From positions 1 to 5,472 of the forward strand of contig VBOC01000011.1 in the NCBI GenBank assembly GCA_005877655.1: DNA of 5,472 nt, in the 5' to 3' direction. Position numbers and translations under genes: made by a program. The stretch is from Ignavibacteria bacterium. Lineage in GTDB: Bacteria > Bacteroidota > Ignavibacteria > UBA10030 > SZUA-254. Below, piece by piece: positions 1 through 5,472 of the stretch (positions within the stretch are counted from its first letter, which is position 1; each line of letters starts with the position of its first letter). A model generated the notes under the pieces. It saw only the letters and a list, made by a program, of their open reading frames with translations, did no database searches and was not told the origin of the DNA.

Positions 1-674
1 TCCTTCACCTCGACGTATTCGCCGGCGACGAGGGAGATCAGGTAGGATACGTGGGGTTTGCCCTCCAGCCAGTGGTAGGTCGAGGTATGATTCTTCCGGT
101 CGTGCTGTACCTCCACCAGCCGCCCGTTGCTTATCGCGGTGAACCGATCCTGAACCGTGACAATCATCTCGCTCGTGGCCAGATCGTTGGGAAAATCGTA
201 GCAGGGAAACCAGAAATGATTGTCTTCCGCCTCCCCCTGTGTCCACACCTGGTAGCGCTTTTCCGGATATCCGCTGTCGGGGGCGATGAAGTACAGGCCC
301 TTCCGGGGCGACGCCACGGAATAGGAAATGACGAGCGTCAGCGTATCGGCGAGCCCGTACGGCTTATCCAGCGCCACGAAGAGCGTCTCACCGGCCGTTT
401 TGAATTCCAGCGATCGCCGGGCCATCGCCACCTTCGCGATCTTCATCCCGGCCGCATCGAGACGGATTTCATCCAATTGCGGCCTGAGGGGCACGAGTCG
501 GATTGTCACATCGCCTGCGCAGGTTTTTGCTTTCTCGTCGATCGCAATGTTCAATTTGTAATGAAGGACATGGTAGGTCCGTTCGCGAGCAACATGCTCG
601 GTCGGCAGCGGGTTCTCACCGGCGCGTACCGTTGAAACAAACAAAAGGAATGCGAGCGAATGGCGGATCTTCAT
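1..674 (-). CDS. Secreted M1-family metallo-aminopeptidase, N-terminal part (truncated by the window edge)
   Basis: Reading from 674 toward 1 gives 224 complete codons with no stop, so the gene continues beyond the left edge. Residues 1-18 form a signal peptide (charged MKIRH, hydrophobic LAFLLFVSTV, cleavage after VRA). The rest fits the beta-rich N-terminal domain of M1 (gluzincin) aminopeptidases. The clearest match is the block at about 145-170, with QGEAEDNHFWFPCYD followed by a PND..AT.E stretch, equivalent to the conserved Q.E...R..FPC.D.P..KA of the family. The later HWLEGKPHVSYLISLVAGEY stretch (about 201-220) also fits. The zinc motif HExxH and the GxMEN exopeptidase motif lie outside the window, so activity cannot be confirmed. 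M1 enzymes remove N-terminal residues from peptides; here this would occur in the periplasm or outside the cell. The ATG overlaps the rlmN stop as ATGA, and the bases upstream are pyrimidine-rich with no Shine-Dalgarno, which suggests translation by coupling. Family call is good; substrate unknown. Confidence 0.85.
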   Translation of the reverse strand, partial: MKIRHSLAFLLFVSTVRAGENPLPTEHVARERTYHVLHYKLNIAIDEKAKTCAGDVTIRLVPLRPQLDEIRLDAAGMKIAKVAMARRSLEFKTAGETLFVALDKPYGLADTLTLVISYSVASPRKGLYFIAPDSGYPEKRYQVWTQGEAEDNHFWFPCYDFPNDLATSEMIVTVQDRFTAISNGRLVEVQHDRKNHTSTYHWLEGKPHVSYLISLVAGEYVEVK

Positions 675-1783
675 GCGACGGGGAGGGAGCGGCGCGGGAT
701 TACCGGCTTCGTCCCGCCTGGCGGGAGCGGGCCGGTTTCCGACCCGACGGCGAGTTGCCCGCAGGCGGCGACAATGTCTTCGCCGGCACTGCTTCTGACA
801 AAGACGCTCAGGTGCGCTTCACGGAGCCGGCGGACGAAGGCCTCCGCCCTCTCCCCGGGGGAGGCTTGGAGCGAAGCGGCAAGACCCCGCGGTTTTGTGA
901 ACGCGATGCTGTGAAACGGGATGATGTTAATTTTGCACGGAACCTTTTTTGAAAGTTTCACGAGGCCCGCCGCATCCTCTTCACGGTCATTCCAGCCGGC
1001 AAAGAGAATATATTCAAAGGTAATGCGCAGTTTTACTTTCCGGTAGTAATATTCAGCCGCGTCCACGAGTTCGTCGAGACCGAAGCGATGGTTGATCGGC
1101 ATCAGTTCCGTGCGCGCCCGGGGATCAAGCGTATGCAGAGAAATCGCCAGCTTGACCTTTCGCCCTTCATCGGCCATTTGCCGGATCTTCGGCGCCCAGC
1201 CCGCGGTGGACACGGTCATGCGCCTGGCGGCGATTCCCATCCCCGTGCTGATGATGTCGATGGATTTCATGACGTTTTCATAATTAAGGAGCGGCTCTCC
1301 CATTCCCATGTAGACGAGGTTCGTGATGCGCCTGCCTGAAATCTCCTTCACCCGCTGCAATTGGTCGATGATCTCGCCGGCGGTGAGATTGCGAAGGAAC
1401 CCCATCGTCGCGGTGGCGCAGAACTTGCAATCGAGCGGGCAGCCGACCTGCGTCGATACGCAGAGAGTCAGCCGCTTCTGTTCTTCCTCTTCGCTCGCCT
1501 CGGAACCGTGGAAGGCTGTCCGGGGAGGGATCAGGACGCTTTCGATTCGCCTTCCGTCGGAAAGTCGCCGCTGCTCTACGAGCCCGATGGTCTCAAGCGC
1601 CGCGGCCGATTCGAGCTTTTTGCGGAGGGCCGCGGAGAGCGAAGTCATCCCGGCAAACGTAGAGGCTCCTTTCCGGTAGATCCATTCGAAGAGCTGCTTT
1701 CCGCGATATTTCTGTTCGCCGATCGAGGCCGAGAAGTCCTCGAGCTCGCGAAGGGTTAATCCTTTGAGATTCCTCTTTTTCAC
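671..1783 (-). CDS. rlmN: 23S rRNA (adenine-2503-C2)-methyltransferase RlmN, radical SAM enzyme
   Basis: This 370-residue protein is close to the usual RlmN length. It methylates C2 of A2503 in 23S rRNA (and, in known members, A37 of some tRNAs) in the cytoplasm, tuning translational accuracy. Residues 1-85 form the N-terminal accessory domain (KYRGKQLFEWIYRKGA). The radical SAM core carries the CxxxCxxC cluster ligands C115, C119 and C122 within QVGCPLDCKFC. The SAM-contacting MGMGEPL is at 159-165. The methyl-carrying cysteine is C341 in AACGQLA, and the second catalytic cysteine is C108 in LCVSTQVGC; these match E. coli C355 and C118. Other expected blocks are LAISLHTLDP, MPINHRF and CKINIIPFHSIAFT. 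The start is GTG at 1783; no in-frame ATG lies just upstream, and only a weak GAG precedes it as a ribosome binding site, but MKKRNLKGLTL is the normal start of the family. The acidic SEASEEEEQ (94-102) before the core is a small lineage insert. The TGA stop overlaps the M1 start. Cfr is less likely given the ordinary chromosomal setting. Confidence 0.96.
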   Translation of the reverse strand: MKKRNLKGLTLRELEDFSASIGEQKYRGKQLFEWIYRKGASTFAGMTSLSAALRKKLESAAALETIGLVEQRRLSDGRRIESVLIPPRTAFHGSEASEEEEQKRLTLCVSTQVGCPLDCKFCATATMGFLRNLTAGEIIDQLQRVKEISGRRITNLVYMGMGEPLLNYENVMKSIDIISTGMGIAARRMTVSTAGWAPKIRQMADEGRKVKLAISLHTLDPRARTELMPINHRFGLDELVDAAEYYYRKVKLRITFEYILFAGWNDREEDAAGLVKLSKKVPCKINIIPFHSIAFTKPRGLAASLQASPGERAEAFVRRLREAHLSVFVRSSAGEDIVAACGQLAVGSETGPLPPGGTKPVIPRRSLPVA

Positions 1784-1870
1784 GCTTTGCTCGGCTGGAA
1801 TGTAGCCAACGGGGGGGAGTGACGCAACGAGTCAGTTTGAGAGAGCCGATCGGAGGCCCGAGGGCCAGGT
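1784..1870. other. Intergenic gap between the DUF167 gene and rlmN
   Basis: This 87-base gap is the longest inside the minus-strand gene array. It holds a run of seven G (1811-1817) and, close to the DUF167 stop, two adjacent palindromic segments (1846-1853 and 1855-1866). No T-rich tail follows the hairpin on the minus strand, so it is not a standard intrinsic terminator. I saw no convincing promoter, so rlmN may either be read through from upstream or have its own promoter that I cannot recognise. Confidence 0.5.
1846..1866. repeat. Two adjacent short inverted repeats downstream of the DUF167 gene
   Basis: CCGATCGG (1846-1853) is an 8-base perfect palindrome. Two bases on, GGCCC-GA-GGGCC (1855-1866) is a 5-base inverted repeat that on the RNA could fold as GGCC around a CUCG tetraloop. 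The repeat begins five bases after the DUF167 stop codon. It could slow decay or weakly pause transcription, but there is no U-run. Both could be chance in GC-rich DNA. Confidence 0.3.
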
Positions 1871-2089
1871 TCAGATTATTTCCACGACTTTCTCGCGGAC
1901 GCCCGCACCCTTCACAATCGTAATCCGGCTTTTTGGCATATCAAAATAATCCGAGAGCAGTTCGATCAATTTTGAGTTTGCCTTTCCCCCGGAGGGCGGG
2001 GCCGTCACGCTCACGAGATACCGGTTCCCGTCGAGCCGCGTCACTTCATTCTTATGCGCGTTCGGTTTGACACGGACGCCTATTTTCAT
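1871..2089 (-). CDS. DUF167 / UPF0235 (YggU-like) small protein
   Basis: This is a 72-residue protein with the hallmarks of the DUF167 family: an opening V.VKPNAHKNEV strand (5-15), the central APPSGGKANSKLIELLS signature (about 30-46), and the closing KSRITIVKGAGVREKVVEI segment. E. coli YggU is somewhat longer, at just under 100 residues; the family core is complete here, so this is a compact member rather than a fragment. The fold is a small alpha/beta domain. The biochemical role is not established, so none is claimed. No signal peptide or membrane segment is visible, so it should be cytoplasmic. It starts at ATG 17 bases after the stop of the second M16 gene and probably shares its transcript. 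A GGGA at 2105-2102 is the only purine-rich element upstream and is rather far from the ATG. The family assignment is secure. Confidence 0.9.
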   Translation of the reverse strand: MKIGVRVKPNAHKNEVTRLDGNRYLVSVTAPPSGGKANSKLIELLSDYFDMPKSRITIVKGAGVREKVVEII

Positions 2090-2106
2090 TCAATGCTATT
2101 TCCCGG

Positions 2107-3627
2107 CTACTTCTCGAACAGGTCCTTCGACCCGACGACCTTCGACCTCTCCTTGTTGACCGTCAACGGGAATACCGAGATGAGTTTATCCTCATCGAGT
2201 ATTTTTTGCGAGACGGGGGACTGGTACTTGATCGGGGACGGCGTGTTCGCCGAAAGCGCCGAATAGAACTCCTGTCCCTTCCCTTCATCCACGACAACGG
2301 CGATCTTGATGTCGCTGGGGTGCAGATATTTCCTGATCGCGGCATTGACGTCGGCCGCGGTGAGCGCCTTGAGTTCGCGCTCGATCCTGTCGATGTAATA
2401 ATCGGAACCGTAAAATTCCGAATCCATCAGATACCCGAGCCGCCGGCTCAGCGTCGACCCCCAGAGCTTTGAATAATTGATCACGAATTTTCGCGTCTGC
2501 TGGAAGTCCGATTCGGAGATTCCGTTCTCGACGAGTCGCTTCAGTTCATAGAGCGCGTTCCGGATCGCGAAGTGCGTATTCTCCGGCTGAACGGGCCGGA
2601 GCCAGATGCTGAAGCACTGCTGCCTTCGCGGCGTGTTCAGTTGGGGGAACGTGCTCCCGCTTCCGAGCCCGCCGACGAACTTCTCGATGTAGGAATAATC
2701 GCCGTAATTTAAACCCCGGTCGCCGCGCAGGCGGTTCATCAGAACGCCGTTGAACGTCCGGTGCTCTCCGAAATAGGAGTTTGCGACAAGCAGGGCGTAG
2801 AAATCCTTCGCGTTGCGCGTGAGATCAATCAGGTAGCCCATCGAAACGGCATACGCACGCGTGGGTTTCTCCACGACCATCACCTCCATGCCCTTGATGT
2901 CCGAAGGCTTCGTCAATGGCGCCTCCACGTGTGTTCCCGCCGGGAGGACGGAGAAGTCAGCGCGAATCCTGTCGGGGAGGGTTTGAGGATATCCGCCCGC
3001 AATGCCGATCCAGAGGTTGGACTGCGTGTAGTGGGTTGCATACCAGTCCTTGACATCCTCGAGAGTGATTCCCGTGAGTCCCTGGACGGTTCCCCCCTCC
3101 GGCTTCCCGTACGGCGTCCCGTCAAAGATAAACGCGTTGAGCGCCTGCTTCCCGAGACCCTCGTCGTTCGTTCCCCGCAGTGTGTTCTTCAGATAATTGA
3201 GAGCGAGGTCTTTAACGCGTTGGAAATCAGCGGGATCGAAGCGCGGCCGGAGAAGCAGGTCGGCGAAGAGCTTGTAAAACTCGTCGAGATGGTCGCGATG
3301 CACGTCGCCGATGAATGTCGTGATCTCGTCATCCCGCTGTACGTCGATGCCGGCCGCCCAGGGATACAGTTTCTCCACAACCTGCGGGTAGGTGAGCTCT
3401 CTGGTACCGCCTTCGGCGATGAGGGCGGCCGTAAGAGCGTTGAGTCCTTCCTTCCCTTTCGGGTCATCGATCGCTCCCCGGCGAAGGATGATGCGAAATG
3501 TGACAAGGGGTGAATTGGAGCTCTGGAGCTGCGTGAATTTCAGGCCGGACTGATCCGGAGCCGAAAGAGTTGTTGTGAGCGCCATCGCAGCGAGCGTGAG
3601 AATACAGAAAATTCTTGTGCGGTTCAT
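2107..3627 (-). CDS. M16-family peptidase-like subunit lacking the zinc site (partner subunit), secreted
   Basis: This 506-residue protein starts with a signal peptide (MNRTR, hydrophobic IFCILTLAAMALTTT, cleavage near LSA at 21-23). It has the M16 two-domain layout: a degenerate N-terminal peptidase-like domain (about 35-185) and an M16_C domain (about 190-380). Where active members have HxxEH, this one reads GLNALTAAL at 61-69, so all three positions are Ala (A64, A67, A68) and the distal Glu region is ALNYLK (142-147). It therefore cannot bind catalytic zinc. It keeps an Arg/Tyr motif in the C-terminal domain, RGLNY at 304-308, which in two-subunit M16B peptidases is supplied by the non-zinc partner to hold substrate. 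The ATG overlaps the stop of the zinc-bearing M16 gene (ATGA) and follows a perfect GGAGGT six bases upstream. Most likely it forms an obligate heterodimer with that subunit in the periplasm or at the envelope. The last 45 or so residues (about 462-506) extend beyond the core fold and have no assigned role. Confidence 0.92.
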   Translation of the reverse strand: MNRTRIFCILTLAAMALTTTLSAPDQSGLKFTQLQSSNSPLVTFRIILRRGAIDDPKGKEGLNALTAALIAEGGTRELTYPQVVEKLYPWAAGIDVQRDDEITTFIGDVHRDHLDEFYKLFADLLLRPRFDPADFQRVKDLALNYLKNTLRGTNDEGLGKQALNAFIFDGTPYGKPEGGTVQGLTGITLEDVKDWYATHYTQSNLWIGIAGGYPQTLPDRIRADFSVLPAGTHVEAPLTKPSDIKGMEVMVVEKPTRAYAVSMGYLIDLTRNAKDFYALLVANSYFGEHRTFNGVLMNRLRGDRGLNYGDYSYIEKFVGGLGSGSTFPQLNTPRRQQCFSIWLRPVQPENTHFAIRNALYELKRLVENGISESDFQQTRKFVINYSKLWGSTLSRRLGYLMDSEFYGSDYYIDRIERELKALTAADVNAAIRKYLHPSDIKIAVVVDEGKGQEFYSALSANTPSPIKYQSPVSQKILDEDKLISVFPLTVNKERSKVVGSKDLFEK

Positions 3628-4985
3628 TGCTTTACCTCCTGTTGCTGTTGCTGCTGCGTCAGCAGGAGCACCGTGCGGTTATCCTGGGTGAAGTATTTCT
3701 TTGCCACGGCCATGATCTCTGCCGGGGTGACCTGATCGTAAAGAGCGTGGACCTTGTTGACCGATTCGGGGTCATTCGTCAGTTTGATATAATGGCTTAC
3801 CATGTTCGCCACATGATCGGCGTTATCGAGGCCCATCGCAAAGTCGTATTTAACGTGCGACTTGATCGACTCAAGCCGCTCCGCCGTTACCGGCTTCGTT
3901 TTTGCATCCTCGATCGCCTGATAGACCGCATCCTTTACCTTCTGGATATTCTTCGCGTCCTTGACGCGCGCAAAGACATAAAAGAGACCGGGATCCCGGG
4001 TTTCATCAATACTCCCGTTCACAAATTCGACCAACTGGTCCTCGACGACGAGTTTCCGATACAAATCGGACGTCTGGGAGAATACGACCTCGTCGAACAG
4101 ACTCACCGCGGGCATATCGATCTCCCGGTCGCTGAAGGCGGGTGAATGGTACGCGACCGTGAGGATCGGCAGCGTCTTGGCTTTCCAGGGCAGGTCGAGA
4201 ATTTTCTCCGCTTTCTGGGGCGGCTCGGCGGGAACATTCAGCGTATAGCTTCCGCGCTTCCAGCCGCCGTAATACTTTTTTGCGAGCTCGATGAGCTTCT
4301 CCTGCCGGAAGTCGCCCACCACAACGACCACGCAGTTCTCCGGGCGGTACCACCGGTCGAAGAACGTGAGGCTGTACTGGTACTGGTTCGGCATGTTCTG
4401 GATGTCCCGCAGGAAACCCATGGTCGTGTGCTTGTAGGTGTGAACGTCGTACGCGGACTCCCGGACTTTTTCCTCAATCGCCTGGAACGGGTTCGAGGAA
4501 TTCTTATTATACTCGCCGAGGATCGCGCCCGCCTCGGTCTTGAAATCCTCTTCGGAATACTTCAGGTTCATGAAGCGATCGCTTTCGATATCCATCATCG
4601 TTTCCAGGGCGTCCGCGCTCGCGACGGTATGATAGACCGTCTCGTCGTCGGATGTGTACGCGTTATTGTCAGCTCCGATCGATTTCAGCGCCGCCGTGAA
4701 TTTGTCCTTGGGGTATTTCTCCGTTCCCCGGAACATCATGTGTTCAAAAAAGTGCGCAAACCCCGATTTCCCGGGCTCGATCTCGTTGCGGGAACCGGTG
4801 CGAACGACCGTGTAGTAGGCCACGATGCCCGGACTGTCGAAGGGAATCGAGACCATTTTCAGCCCGTTGTCAAGCGTTACTTGATTGATCTGATAAGGAA
4901 AAATCTTGGAACTTGGCGATTCCGCCGAAAGTGCCGAAAGCATTGGAAATAATGAAACCATAAGAATCCCCTTGAATCGAATCAT
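3624..4985 (-). CDS. M16-family zinc metallopeptidase, catalytic subunit, secreted
   Basis: This 453-residue protein has a signal peptide (hydrophobic FKGILMVSLFPMLSALSA, cleavage near residue 21). The M16 N-terminal domain (about 30-190) carries the inverted zinc motif HFFEH at 78-82 within SGFAHFFEHMMFRGT. The distal zinc ligand is E158 in AILGEYN, 76 residues after H82, as expected for the HxxEH-x(74-76)-E pattern. E151 is the conserved accessory acidic residue. The M16_C domain covers about 195-375. Its segment aligning with the usual R-G-L-x-Y motif reads D316-Q-L-V-E320, so the Arg/Tyr pair is missing, which fits dependence on the following subunit. M16B enzymes cut unfolded peptides inside a clamshell chamber; the natural substrate here is unknown. 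The start is supported by GGAGG five bases before ATG. The protein ends in an unusual LTQQQQQQEVKQ tail. It is the first gene of the minus-strand array, facing a divergent regulator-like gene. Being about 450 residues, it is a half-size M16B form, not a fused double-length M16A or M16C type. Confidence 0.95.
   Translation of the reverse strand: MIRFKGILMVSLFPMLSALSAESPSSKIFPYQINQVTLDNGLKMVSIPFDSPGIVAYYTVVRTGSRNEIEPGKSGFAHFFEHMMFRGTEKYPKDKFTAALKSIGADNNAYTSDDETVYHTVASADALETMMDIESDRFMNLKYSEEDFKTEAGAILGEYNKNSSNPFQAIEEKVRESAYDVHTYKHTTMGFLRDIQNMPNQYQYSLTFFDRWYRPENCVVVVVGDFRQEKLIELAKKYYGGWKRGSYTLNVPAEPPQKAEKILDLPWKAKTLPILTVAYHSPAFSDREIDMPAVSLFDEVVFSQTSDLYRKLVVEDQLVEFVNGSIDETRDPGLFYVFARVKDAKNIQKVKDAVYQAIEDAKTKPVTAERLESIKSHVKYDFAMGLDNADHVANMVSHYIKLTNDPESVNKVHALYDQVTPAEIMAVAKKYFTQDNRTVLLLTQQQQQQEVKQ
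3634..3639 (-). promoter_or_regulatory. Ribosome binding site of the second M16 gene, inside the first M16 gene
   Basis: The minus strand reads GGAGGT, then six bases (AAAGCA), then the ATG at 3627. It is a full-strength Shine-Dalgarno lying in the codons for the last Gln of the Q-run, Glu and Val near the end of the upstream protein. With the ATGA overlap it fixes the start and indicates efficient coupled synthesis of the two subunits. Confidence 0.85.
3639..3656 (-). repeat. CAG/CAA tract coding six consecutive glutamines
   Basis: Six codons (CAG CAG CAA CAG CAA CAG) encode Q444-Q449 at the C-terminus of the zinc-bearing M16 subunit, followed by EVKQ and the stop. The tract abuts and shares its last G with the Shine-Dalgarno of the next gene. 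Mixed CAG and CAA codons would limit slippage compared with a pure triplet run. Confidence 0.8.
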
Positions 4986-4990
4986 ACAAT

Positions 4991-5002
4991 CCTCCGTCGG
5001 AG
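4991..5002 (-). promoter_or_regulatory. Ribosome binding site of the first M16 gene, within a small inverted repeat
   Basis: The minus strand has GGAGG (4995-4991) followed by ATTGT and the ATG at 4985, a strong and well-spaced Shine-Dalgarno. It lies in CTCCG-T-CGGAG (4992-5002), so in the mRNA CUCC can pair with GGAG across a three-base GAC loop, hiding most of the site. The stem is only four pairs, so any effect on translation would be mild. Confidence 0.6.
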
Positions 5003-5009
5003 TTATGTG

Positions 5010-5020
5010 TGAAGACTTCA
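5010..5020. repeat. 11-base odd palindrome, possible operator
   Basis: TGAAG-A-CTTCA is a perfect 5-base inverted repeat around one base, lying 25 bases upstream of the first M16 start codon. Its location in a divergent control region makes an operator possible, but the symmetry does not extend outward and AraC-type proteins more often use direct repeats. Confidence 0.25.
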
Positions 5021-5061
5021 GTAGATCGTGCGGGATCTGTTGGGCCCCCCTTGGGGAGGCA

Positions 5062-5079
5062 GCCGCCGGGTCCGGCGGC
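5062..5079. repeat. GC-rich inverted repeat in the 5' leader region of the M16 operon
   Basis: GCCGCCGG-GT-CCGGCGGC is an 8-base perfect inverted repeat; as RNA a six-pair stem with a six-base loop is realistic. No U-tract follows on either strand, so it is not a typical terminator. If the minus-strand transcript starts near 5080, the stem would sit at its extreme 5' end and could protect the mRNA from decay, which is inference. Confidence 0.45.
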
Positions 5080-5086
5080 GGATGTC

Positions 5087-5116
5087 AAAATACGGATTTT
5101 CGGGGTGAGATGCCAG
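5087..5116 (-). promoter_or_regulatory. Weak candidate promoter for the M16 operon
   Basis: On the minus strand CTGGCA (5116-5111) is separated by 18 bases from TATTTT (5092-5087), each matching four of six bases of the general -35 and -10 consensus. It coincides with the only AT-rich patch in the region and would give a leader of roughly 95 bases. A nearby TTGACA (5088-5083) looks good alone but has no -10 partner. Promoters of the suspected lineage may follow other rules, so this is a guess. Confidence 0.2.
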
Positions 5117-5206
5117 AAGAATGCCGGATTCGGGAACGATTTCGTCATTCGGCCGGTTTCTGATAGTGTGGCCGTGAAAAGGGGAAAACGTCCGCAGTGT
5201 ACTCGC

Positions 5207-5472
5207 ATGGCAAACCCGGAACAGCGCCGATCCAGAGTTCTTGAATACGTCGAACAGCATTGGCGGAGCGGCAGTCCCTTGAAACGAATGGCCGCAGATG
5301 TCGGTATCGATGCCGCGGATATGGAACGCCTGTTCCGCGGCGCGACGGGAGTTACGATCAAACGATACATCGACGAACGGAAGAAGGAAGAACTTGTCGA
5401 TCTCCTGAAGAACGGCAAGACCTTCGGATATGAAATTGGCGACACGCTCAAGTTCAGGAATGACGAGGCATT
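5207..5472 (+). CDS. AraC-type helix-turn-helix protein, N-terminal part (truncated by the window edge)
   Basis: From ATG 5207 the frame stays open for 88 codons to the window end. The translation fits the AraC/XylS DNA-binding domain from its very start: VLEYVEQHW (11-19) as the first helix, LKRMAADVGIDAADMERLFR (25-44) as the first helix-turn-helix, the GVTIKRYIDERKKEELVDLL linker region (48-67), and GKTFGYEIGDTLKFRNDEA (70-88) as the start of the second. No ligand-binding domain precedes it, unlike typical AraC regulators; one could follow beyond the edge, or this may be a stand-alone DNA-binding domain. The start is uncertain: no Shine-Dalgarno precedes 5207, and an in-frame GTG at 5174 would add eleven residues. 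It is divergent from the M16 operon, so it may regulate it, itself or neither. The family call rests on overall pattern and is fairly good; function is unknown. Confidence 0.72.
   Translation, partial: MANPEQRRSRVLEYVEQHWRSGSPLKRMAADVGIDAADMERLFRGATGVTIKRYIDERKKEELVDLLKNGKTFGYEIGDTLKFRNDEA

Larger units (their letters stand above)
4986..5206. other. Divergent intergenic region between the M16 operon and the AraC-like gene
   Basis: This 221-base region should hold the promoters for both directions. Visible items are the M16 ribosome binding site repeat (4991-5002), an 11-base palindrome TGAAG-A-CTTCA (5010-5020), CCCC-TT-GGGG (5047-5056), a strong GC-rich inverted repeat (5062-5079), and an AT-rich inverted repeat AAAAT-ACGG-ATTTT (5087-5100). 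Reading frames cross it, but their translations are low-complexity and match nothing I recognise. I see no RNA gene or known riboswitch. Confidence 0.6.

Noticed and set aside
51..635. Plus-strand open frame of 194 codons
   Set aside because: It lies antisense to the M1 aminopeptidase, whose translation has a signal peptide and conserved family motifs; the plus-strand product matches nothing recognisable.
1088..1339. Short plus-strand frames inside rlmN
   Set aside because: They are antisense to the radical SAM core, which is strongly conserved on the minus strand.
1855..1866. Intrinsic terminator after the DUF167 gene
   Set aside because: The stem is only four to five pairs and no T-run follows on the minus strand.
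2761..3513. Plus-strand open frame of 250 codons
   Set aside because: It is fully antisense to the second M16 gene, and such long shadows are common opposite GC-rich coding sequence. The product is rich in Arg, Val and Asp with no domain pattern.
4146..4952. Plus-strand open frame of 268 codons
   Set aside because: It is antisense to the catalytic M16 gene, whose HxxEH and distal Glu prove the minus strand is coding; no plausible fold or ribosome binding site for the shadow.
5083..5088. Perfect TTGACA on the minus strand as a -35 box
   Set aside because: The place where a -10 box should be, 17 bases on, reads CGGCTG and the spacer is the GC-rich inverted repeat.
4870..5451. Minus-strand open frame of 193 codons crossing the intergenic region
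   Set aside because: It overlaps the AraC-like gene on the opposite strand and the start of the M16 gene in another frame. Its product is Ser/Arg-rich low complexity, typical of a shadow frame.

Overview
The window reads as an ordinary chromosomal segment of a free-living bacterium with moderately GC-rich DNA. The style of the RlmN protein and of the paired secreted M16 peptidases resembles the Bacteroidota/Chlorobi/Ignavibacteria (FCB) group. That placement is an inference from sequence style only; no marker here fixes it. No mobile element, CRISPR array, tRNA, rRNA or phage gene is visible.

Layout. Five genes are packed on the minus strand and read from right to left: a zinc-binding M16 peptidase subunit (4985 to 3624), a second M16-fold subunit that has lost the zinc site (3627 to 2107), a small DUF167/UPF0235 protein (2089 to 1871), the 23S rRNA methyltransferase RlmN (1783 to 671), and the start of a secreted M1-type aminopeptidase (674 to the left edge, truncated). 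Two of the junctions are 4-base ATGA stop/start overlaps: M16 to M16, and rlmN to M1. The DUF167 gene follows the second M16 gene after 17 bases. The only larger gap within the array is 87 bases, before rlmN. On the right, a 221-base intergenic region separates this array from a divergent plus-strand gene (5207 to the right edge, truncated) for a protein that begins directly with an AraC-type helix-turn-helix domain.

How the genes fit together. The two M16 proteins look like the halves of one heterodimeric peptidase. The first carries HxxEH plus the distal Glu but lacks the Arg/Tyr pair of the C-terminal domain. The second has lost all zinc ligands but keeps the Arg/Tyr pair. Both have signal peptides, as does the M1 protein, so the cluster encodes peptide-degrading enzymes for the cell envelope or exterior, interleaved with two housekeeping proteins (RlmN and DUF167). 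The divergent AraC-like gene could regulate the array, but only its position suggests this.

The most interesting details are the complementary active-site loss in the M16 pair, a C-terminal polyglutamine tail whose coding sequence runs into the ribosome binding site of the next gene, a small inverted repeat that can pair with the ribosome binding site of the first M16 gene, and the translational coupling of rlmN to a secreted peptidase with no visible Shine-Dalgarno sequence. I did not find a convincing previously undescribed system.
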